DNA of 12,928 nucleotides, taken from NCBI GenBank assembly GCA_045631075.1, contig JAZQUC010000183.1:1-12928 (forward strand). The letters run 5' to 3'. Below, one piece after another: positions 7,973 through 12,928 of this stretch (position 1 is its first letter; each line of letters opens with the position of its first letter). The notes beneath the pieces are model-generated. The model was not told the DNA's origin. It was given only the letters and a program-made list of their open reading frames with translations, and did no database searches. The position numbers and the translations under genes are program-made. The stretch comes from Fimenecus sp045631075 (lineage in GTDB: Bacteria; Bacillota; Clostridia; Oscillospirales; Acutalibacteraceae).

Positions 7973-9007
7973 AAAGGAATGAAAATAGGAATTGACTTCG
8001 GTTCATCTTCTCTCAAAATTTTTGCTGAAGGTAAAGGTATCGTTGCTGATGACCCTTCTGTTGTTGCCTTTGACAGTTTAAGTGGTAATCCAATTGCATT
8101 TGGTGTTGCTGCTGACAATATATACGGTCGCTGTGGCAGTGATATTGTAATATCAAAAGTCATTAAAAATGCAGTCGTTTCTGATTTTGTTATGGCTGAA
8201 AGAATGTTAAGATATTATCTTCAAAGAGTCTGTGGTAATAGAATATACAAACCTAATATTATTCTTTCTCTTCCTTCAAATATTTCTAATCTTGAAAAAA
8301 ATACTTTTCTTGATATAATTACATTAGCAGGTGCAGGCAGAGTTTGTATGGTTGACGGAATACTTGCTTCTGCAATTGGTTGTGGAATTGATACTGATAA
8401 ATTAGGCGGACGAATGGTAATTGATATCGGTCATCACATAACTGAATATGCAATATGTTCTTTAGGTGGTGTTGCGACTAAAGGTGTCATTAAAAGAGGC
8501 AGTTATGAAATTGATAAAGCCATTATAAATCATTTGAAGCGTGACAGAGACATTCTTATTGGTCCACATACTGCAAGAGAAATAAAAAATAAAATAACAT
8601 CTGCAATTGATAGAGAATGTGAAACAGCACTTTTTGTATCGGGAAAAAGCTGCCTTGATGATTTGCCGATTTCATTTGAGGTGACATCAACTGAAATTTT
8701 TCCTTATATTGATGAACAAGTCAATTTAATGATTAAAGACATTCATAATGAAATATTAAATGTTTCACCAGACCTTTTGGCAGATGCTGCTGACCATGGT
8801 ATTTTACTTTGTGGCGGTGGCTCACTTGTGTTTGATATTGCTCAAAGGTTATCCAACGAACTTGATATAAGATGTAATATTGTTGACGAACCCAGATTAG
8901 CAAAAATTAAAGGGTTAGGAATACTTATGTCTGATGAAAAATTGCTGGAAAATAACGGATATCGTTTCATCTTTAAAGATGAAATTAAAAATAGAAAAAA
9001 CAAATAA
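7970..9007 (+). CDS. MreB-like bacterial actin with altered nucleotide-site motifs
   Basis: This is a protein of 345 residues (342 from the ATG at 7979) of the MreB/Mbl/MreBH actin family, whose filaments organise elongation-type cell wall synthesis. The family frame is clear along its length: phosphate-1 GIDFGSSSLKIF (7-18), a KGKGIVADDPSVVAF-type segment, LPSNIS (101-106), AGAGRVCMVDGILASAIG (120-137), phosphate-2 VIDIGHHITEYAICSLGG (150-167) and adenosine motif GILLCGGGS (277-285). Several key positions deviate. Phosphate-2 has GHH where typical MreB has GGG, and the usual Glu-Glu-Pro of the catalytic region is Asp-Gly-Ile. It may bind or hydrolyse ATP poorly and could be a paralogue of a standard mreB elsewhere. 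The C-terminus is a basic tail. Start choice: CTG at 7970 on ribosome-binding-site evidence; TTG 7952 and ATG 7979 are alternatives. It lies 18 bases after typA and 13 before the next gene. Confidence 0.85.
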   Translation: MKGMKIGIDFGSSSLKIFAEGKGIVADDPSVVAFDSLSGNPIAFGVAADNIYGRCGSDIVISKVIKNAVVSDFVMAERMLRYYLQRVCGNRIYKPNIILSLPSNISNLEKNTFLDIITLAGAGRVCMVDGILASAIGCGIDTDKLGGRMVIDIGHHITEYAICSLGGVATKGVIKRGSYEIDKAIINHLKRDRDILIGPHTAREIKNKITSAIDRECETALFVSGKSCLDDLPISFEVTSTEIFPYIDEQVNLMIKDIHNEILNVSPDLLADAADHGILLCGGGSLVFDIAQRLSNELDIRCNIVDEPRLAKIKGLGILMSDEKLLENNGYRFIFKDEIKNRKNK

Positions 9008-9008
9008 T

Positions 9009-9013
9009 GGGGG
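9009..9013 (+). promoter_or_regulatory. Ribosome binding site deciding the start of the ceramidase-like gene
   Basis: GGGGG lies seven bases before ATG 9021. The bases from 9010 to 9023 (GGGGAATTTTTATG) are identical to the start region of the GH123-like gene. The ATG it serves is followed at once by a signal peptide, so the in-frame ATG at 8934, inside the MreB-like gene, is not the start. Confidence 0.85.
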
Positions 9014-9020
9014 AATTTTT

Positions 9021-10847
9021 ATGAAAAAAACAACCAAATCAATTATTTCATTTGTTCTTTGTATCTGTATGTTGATACCAATGTTTACAATGGTTTCTTT
9101 TGCAGAAGAGAGCTATGATTCGGCTGCTGAATATGTTCAGGCATCTGATACAGGTGTTGTAATTGATGAAAAATTAGAAAGAGACATCTTTTTGTATGGT
9201 CTTCTTAACAAAGTAAGTGATTTCTTAATCAACAATGTTGTAGCAAAAGCTTTGGGTGTTATTGTGCCTGATTCATACGCAGTTCTTGATTATGAAGAAT
9301 TTGATATTGATTCATATGATAACTTCTATCCTGGTATGGATGAATTTATTGATGAACCACAAGGCGACAAGGTTTGGAGTCTTGGTTATGGTAAAGCATC
9401 AATTTTACCAGAAAATTTTGGTGAAAAATCTTATGCAAAAGGTGCATATATTCCTTATGTTTACGGAAATGAAATGTATAAGGATGACGATGGAAATTAT
9501 GAAGATTTAATGGCAAGAGTTATTGTTATGAATGATGGCTCAGGCAGAGGTAATGTTGTTTTCATTTCTGTTGATGCTATGGGTCTTGCAAATTCTGATG
9601 TAAGAATTGTTCGTGAAGGTTTAAAAGAAATAGCTGAAAAGAATAATATCGTAAGCATTAATGTTTCATGTACACATATTCATACAGGTATTGACTCACA
9701 GGGCGTTTGGACTGACCCAATCGGCTGTCTTCTTAACAATACTCTTACTGATAGTGTGAAATATGGTGTTCCACGAGAATTTATTGATTCACTTGTAAAG
9801 GGAACAAAGAAAGCTGTTGAAGATGCTTTATCTGATATGACAACAGGTAAGATGTATTATTCTTCAGTTGATGTTGATGAATATGTTTTCGACAGAACAG
9901 CTCCAATTTCATATGACCCAAATCTTTACAAACTTGAATTTGTTCCATTTGCAAAAAGTAAAACTCCAACTATTATTGCTACATATGGTTGTCATCCAGA
10001 ATCAGCAAGTTTTGACTGGAATCAGGATGAAAGTGACCCATTAAACCTTGATAGAAAATTTACTGCTGATTTTATCTGGTACACAGAAAAACTTTTGAAT
10101 TCTGCAGGTTATAACTTTATTTTTATTCAGGGTAATGTTTCTACTGTTTCATCTGACAGAGGTAATTCAAATGACGGACTTGATGGTTCAGCACATTATT
10201 GTTGTATGAGATATGGTTATGAAATTGGTTATATTCTTCTTGGTATGAATATGACTAAATCAGAAAGAATTGCACTTAATGAAAAAACAGGCGATAAGCT
10301 TGAAATTGCAAAGTACAATGGTCAAGAAGGATACACAGTATGGTATGAAGGACTTCCAACGGTTAAAAAGGAAGAAGTAAAACCTGTGCTTAATATCAAA
10401 TCAATGCAGTTTACTGTTCAGATTGAAAATAACCTTATTGCATTACTTGGTAAAACATCAATTGCTGATAATCTTGTGCTTAAAGACAACAACGGTAACT
10501 ACTATACAGTTTCAGAAGTTGGTTATCTTGAAATTGGCGACAATATGAAGGTTTATATGAGCCCTGGTGAAACATTTGGTGAACTTCTTTTTGGTGGAAA
10601 CGGTGCAAAGGGATTCCCAATGAAGACAATCAGAGAATATACAGGTGAAGATATCATCATTATGGACCTTATGAATGATGCGGCAGGTTATGTTGCTAAT
10701 GAAGCTAACTATGTTATGGCTGGTTATCAGTATAACGAACTTAGTGGTGGATTTGACAGTGACACATGGTGTTTGATTTCATATGGTAAACATGCAGGCA
10801 CAACATTTATTAAGAATTTCTACACAGTATTTGACAGTGTAAAATAA
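9021..10847 (+). CDS. Secreted neutral/alkaline ceramidase-like hydrolase
   Basis: The product is a 608-residue exported protein. Residues 1-28 form a signal peptide: basic MKKTTK, a hydrophobic core, and a likely cut after Ser-Phe-Ala. An acidic stretch of about 85 residues that I do not recognise follows. From about 118 the protein resembles the catalytic domain of neutral ceramidases, zinc enzymes that cleave ceramide to sphingosine and fatty acid. Recognisable parts are CTHIHTG (217-223; His219/His221), GCHPES (324-328; His325) as a second candidate zinc histidine, QGNVSTVSSDRG (370-381) in place of the nucleophile-serine loop, SPGETFGE (514-521; Glu517) matching the Pro-Gly-Glu zinc ligand, and AGYVANEANY (555-564) for the conserved tyrosine region. 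It ends soon after, so the C-terminal domain of classical ceramidases appears absent. The substrate is inferred, and another ester or amide is possible. It is last in the typA operon, 13 bases after the MreB-like gene. Confidence 0.72.
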   Translation: MKKTTKSIISFVLCICMLIPMFTMVSFAEESYDSAAEYVQASDTGVVIDEKLERDIFLYGLLNKVSDFLINNVVAKALGVIVPDSYAVLDYEEFDIDSYDNFYPGMDEFIDEPQGDKVWSLGYGKASILPENFGEKSYAKGAYIPYVYGNEMYKDDDGNYEDLMARVIVMNDGSGRGNVVFISVDAMGLANSDVRIVREGLKEIAEKNNIVSINVSCTHIHTGIDSQGVWTDPIGCLLNNTLTDSVKYGVPREFIDSLVKGTKKAVEDALSDMTTGKMYYSSVDVDEYVFDRTAPISYDPNLYKLEFVPFAKSKTPTIIATYGCHPESASFDWNQDESDPLNLDRKFTADFIWYTEKLLNSAGYNFIFIQGNVSTVSSDRGNSNDGLDGSAHYCCMRYGYEIGYILLGMNMTKSERIALNEKTGDKLEIAKYNGQEGYTVWYEGLPTVKKEEVKPVLNIKSMQFTVQIENNLIALLGKTSIADNLVLKDNNGNYYTVSEVGYLEIGDNMKVYMSPGETFGELLFGGNGAKGFPMKTIREYTGEDIIIMDLMNDAAGYVANEANYVMAGYQYNELSGGFDSDTWCLISYGKHAGTTFIKNFYTVFDSVK

Positions 10848-10852
10848 AAAAC

Positions 10853-10878
10853 AGGAACAGCTCAATTGAGCTGTTCCT
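10853..10878. terminator. Bidirectional Rho-independent terminator between convergent genes
   Basis: AGGAACAGCTC (10853-10863) and GAGCTGTTCCT (10868-10878) form a perfect 11-base-pair stem around AATT; the 26 bases are a complete palindrome. On the plus strand TTAATTTT follows. On the minus strand GTTTTTTATTTT follows, an even better U-tract. It can end both the typA operon and the asnB-ldh operon. Confidence 0.92.
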
Positions 10879-10894
10879 TTAATTTTGTTATAAT

Positions 10895-11848
10895 TTAAAA
10901 ACCAATTTCTTTTCCTGTGTGTTTAAGAAATTCACAGGAATGAATAAAGGCAGTTCTTTCATTTTCTTTTAAATCAAGAACAATGATGTCTTCAACACCA
11001 TTTCTTCCGATTATTGCAGGTAAACCGGCGTAAACATCGTTTAAGCCATATTGACCATTCAACATTACTGAAACTGTTAAAGCACTTTTTTCGTCACCAA
11101 AAATTGCCCTTACTATTCGAACAAGTGCCATACCAATTCCATAATATGTTGCACTTTTTGCTTTAATAATTTCTTGTGCTGCTCCTGTAACATCTTTACT
11201 TAATTTATACAAGTCTTCAAAAGTAAATTTTCCGTTGGAAGAGTCAATTATATCATACACATTTTTTGTAGTGATGTATGCTTGTGACCAAGGAACTATT
11301 TCGCTGTCACCATGTTCACCAATTACATATGCATGGACATTTCGTGGGTCAATTGAAAAGTAATCACCAAGCAAATAACGAAGTCGAGCAGTATCAAGTG
11401 TTGTTCCGCTACCAATAACACGAGATGGTTCAAAATCTGATAATTCAAGTGTAATTTTAGTCATAATATCAACAGGATTAGTTGCAACAAGGAAAATACC
11501 ATCAAAACCACTTTGAACAATCGGTTCTATAATTGATTTGAATACTTCGTAATTTCTTTTTAAAAGTTCAATTCGACTTTCTCCTTCTTTCTGTGCAACT
11601 CCAGCAGCAATTACAACAATATCAGCGTCGTTACAATCAGAATATTTACCTGCATAAATAAGCATATTTCTTTTAGCAAAGGGGAGCCCGTGATTAAGGT
11701 CCATAGCTTCTCCTTTTGCTTTTTCTTTATTAATATCAATAAGCACAAGTTGGTCACATTCACCACTGTTCAAAAGAGCATATGCAAAACTCATTCCTAC
11801 AAAACCTGTACCAACAATGGCAACCTTTTTTAAATCTCCGTTTTTCAT
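10895..11848 (-). CDS. ldh: L-lactate dehydrogenase, NAD-dependent
   Basis: The 317-residue cytoplasmic enzyme reduces pyruvate to L-lactate with NADH, regenerating NAD during fermentation. The NAD fold has GTGFVG (13-18) and Asp38 for the ribose. The substrate loop is GVAQKEGESR (83-92): Gln86 marks lactate rather than malate dehydrogenase (which has Arg there), and Arg92 is the catalytic loop arginine. Further active-site residues are Asn124, Asp152, Arg155 in LDTARLR (151-157) and His179 in GEHGD (177-181), completing the Asp-His relay. Arg157 and His172 fall at the positions called R173 and H188 in allosteric bacterial enzymes, so activation by fructose-1,6-bisphosphate is inferred. Length is standard. 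The ATG follows AAAGGATG (11863-11856) at normal spacing. This site overlaps the asnB stop codon, and the gap is 13 bases, so ldh is probably cotranscribed with and coupled to asnB. Confidence 0.96.
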   Translation of the reverse strand: MKNGDLKKVAIVGTGFVGMSFAYALLNSGECDQLVLIDINKEKAKGEAMDLNHGLPFAKRNMLIYAGKYSDCNDADIVVIAAGVAQKEGESRIELLKRNYEVFKSIIEPIVQSGFDGIFLVATNPVDIMTKITLELSDFEPSRVIGSGTTLDTARLRYLLGDYFSIDPRNVHAYVIGEHGDSEIVPWSQAYITTKNVYDIIDSSNGKFTFEDLYKLSKDVTGAAQEIIKAKSATYYGIGMALVRIVRAIFGDEKSALTVSVMLNGQYGLNDVYAGLPAIIGRNGVEDIIVLDLKENERTAFIHSCEFLKHTGKEIGF

Positions 11849-11861
11849 TTTTTGACATCCT

Positions 11862-12928
11862 TTATTTTATTATAATATTATATTTTTCAAGCCAATAGTT
11901 TATTTGTAAAAAATATGCTATAGTTTGTGGAGTTGTCATTAACTGACCATACCAAGGTTCATTTTTATCTGTTTTAAGTAGTTTTTCCAACTCTGATTTT
12001 TTTATAAATGATAATAAAGGTGATAATGGATTTTCAATAACATTTTTTAATTTATCTGAGACAATCTGCAAATAAATAGGATTATGAGTTTTAGGATATG
12101 GGCTTTTCTTTCGCCACAGTATTTTTTCAGGTAAAATACCTTCCATAGCTTTTCTTAACAATCCTTTTTCATAGGAGTTATAGTCTTTATATTCCCAAGG
12201 TACAGAATAAAGATATTCAGCAATTCGATAATCACAAAATGGTACTCGCACCTCGAGACCATTATACATACTCATTCTGTCTTTTCTGTCGAGAAGAGTT
12301 TGCATAAACCAATCAAGATTAAGTTTCATCATTTCTTTCATTCTTGATTCAATAGGTGATATGTTATCAATTTTCGATGTGTTAATTATTGTGTCTTTAT
12401 ACCTCGAATATACAAAAGTTTCTGCTTCAGGAACCTTTATGTCGTCTTTTATAAATGATTTTCGGTATGCTGTTGTCTGTGACCAGGGAAAACCATTTAT
12501 TGCTCGGATATTTTTGTCTCTGTACCAAGGATATCCACCAAAAATCTCATCAGCACACTCTCCTGATAGTGCAACAGTGCAATGCTTTTTAATTTCTTTA
12601 CAAAAAAGTAATAGTGATGAATCTACATCTGCCATACCTGGTAAATCCCTTGCATCTACTGCCATATAAAGCGCATTCGCTAGGTCATAATTTGATAATG
12701 TAATTAAATGATGGTCACATTGTAAATAGTCAACCATTTTATTTATGAATTCATTGTCGTTATTTGGTTGAAATTTACTTGATTTAAAGTATTTATCATT
12801 ATCTTCATATGTGACTGAAAATGTGTGTAATTTATACCCATTTTTATTGAAATATAAGTTTGCTATTGATGAAATAATACTTGAATCAAGTCCACCAGAT
12901 AAAAATGTTCCAACAGGTACATCTGATA
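11862..12928 (-). CDS. asnB: Asparagine synthetase (glutamine-hydrolysing), partial, N-terminus beyond the window
   Basis: About 354 codons of the C-terminal synthetase domain are present; the frame stays open from the stop at 11864-11862 to the right edge, well past the ATG at 12737. The enzyme makes asparagine from aspartate, ATP and glutamine-derived ammonia through a beta-aspartyl-AMP intermediate. The ATP pyrophosphatase loop SGGLDSS is encoded near 12877-12897. Also visible are the ADVDSS stretch (about 12630-12647), SGECADEIFGGYPWY (about 12525-12569, usually written SGEGADE-FGGY, so Cys replaces a Gly), LLDRKDRMSMYNGLEVRVPF (about 12237-12296) and the WRKKSPYPKTHNP segment (about 12075-12113). 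The N-terminal glutaminase domain with its Cys1 nucleophile should lie just beyond the window, so completeness of the gene cannot be judged. ldh follows 13 bases downstream. Confidence 0.93.
   Translation of the reverse strand, partial: SDVPVGTFLSGGLDSSIISSIANLYFNKNGYKLHTFSVTYEDNDKYFKSSKFQPNNDNEFINKMVDYLQCDHHLITLSNYDLANALYMAVDARDLPGMADVDSSLLLFCKEIKKHCTVALSGECADEIFGGYPWYRDKNIRAINGFPWSQTTAYRKSFIKDDIKVPEAETFVYSRYKDTIINTSKIDNISPIESRMKEMMKLNLDWFMQTLLDRKDRMSMYNGLEVRVPFCDYRIAEYLYSVPWEYKDYNSYEKGLLRKAMEGILPEKILWRKKSPYPKTHNPIYLQIVSDKLKNVIENPLSPLLSFIKKSELEKLLKTDKNEPWYGQLMTTPQTIAYFLQINYWLEKYNIIIK

Noticed and set aside
8934..9020. An in-frame ATG extension that would lengthen the ceramidase-like protein by 29 residues.
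   Set aside because: It overlaps the MreB-like gene, has no suitable ribosome binding site, and would bury the signal peptide that begins at ATG 9021 behind a strong GGGGG site.
10853..10878. The perfect 26-base palindrome considered as a protein-binding operator.
   Set aside because: Its place between convergent stops with T-runs on both sides is fully explained by a bidirectional terminator.
12361..12669. A plus-strand open frame of about 100 codons opposite asnB; similar antisense frames occur at 94-336, 385-627, 746-949, 2014-2244, 2756-3067, 4515-4727, 5516-5710, 7687-7887 and 9781-9969.
   Set aside because: All lie wholly or almost wholly over well-recognised genes on the other strand, lack ribosome binding sites of note and show no recognisable protein family.
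1..12928. A search by eye for CRISPR arrays, insertion sequences, tRNA/rRNA genes, toxin-antitoxin pairs and tandem repeats.
   Set aside because: Nothing convincing was seen; intergenic space is short and filled by promoters, ribosome binding sites and terminators.

Overview
The window is AT-rich bacterial DNA, packed with genes and with short intergenic gaps, AGGAGG-type ribosome binding sites, some TTG starts and Rho-independent terminators. The gene complement (PcrA with a long motif I-Ia insertion, TypA, an SEDS RodA, an MreB-like actin, a fructose-bisphosphate-type L-lactate dehydrogenase and a DUF4091/GH123-type protein) suggests an anaerobic, probably gut-associated, Clostridia-type Firmicute. 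That placement is an inference from protein style; there is no rRNA in the window. It looks like an ordinary chromosomal stretch: no tRNA, IS element, phage gene, CRISPR array or long repeat was found, and no stretch over 300 bases lacks a gene.

Layout from left to right. (1) 1-2461, plus strand: the last 32 codons of an alpha/beta-hydrolase-like gene, then pcrA, whose ribosome binding site touches the upstream stop codon. A hairpin terminator at 2466-2492 lies between pcrA and the convergent operon. (2) 2494-5985, minus strand: a three-gene operon read from right to left, with a GH123/DUF4091-type glycosidase-like protein, a RodA-type SEDS peptidoglycan polymerase (ATGA overlap) and an ICMT/phospholipid-methyltransferase-family membrane protein. 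(3) 6001-6130: a divergent promoter region with a good -35/-10 pair in each direction. (4) 6131-10847, plus strand: typA, an MreB-like actin with altered nucleotide-binding motifs and a probable CTG start, and a secreted neutral-ceramidase-like protein. A strong bidirectional terminator follows at 10853-10878. (5) 10895-12928, minus strand: asnB, cut by the right edge, followed by ldh 13 bases downstream.

Functionally, two operons diverging from one promoter region both carry cell-shape genes: RodA leftward and an MreB homologue rightward. The other members are a translational GTPase, a glycosidase-like protein with no export signal, a small membrane methyltransferase-like protein and an exported ceramidase-like hydrolase. 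The points most worth a second look are the MreB homologue with altered ATPase motifs and non-ATG start, the GH123-like gene coupled to rodA, and the ceramidase-like exoprotein in an otherwise housekeeping operon. I see no convincing sign of a wholly new defence or mobile system.
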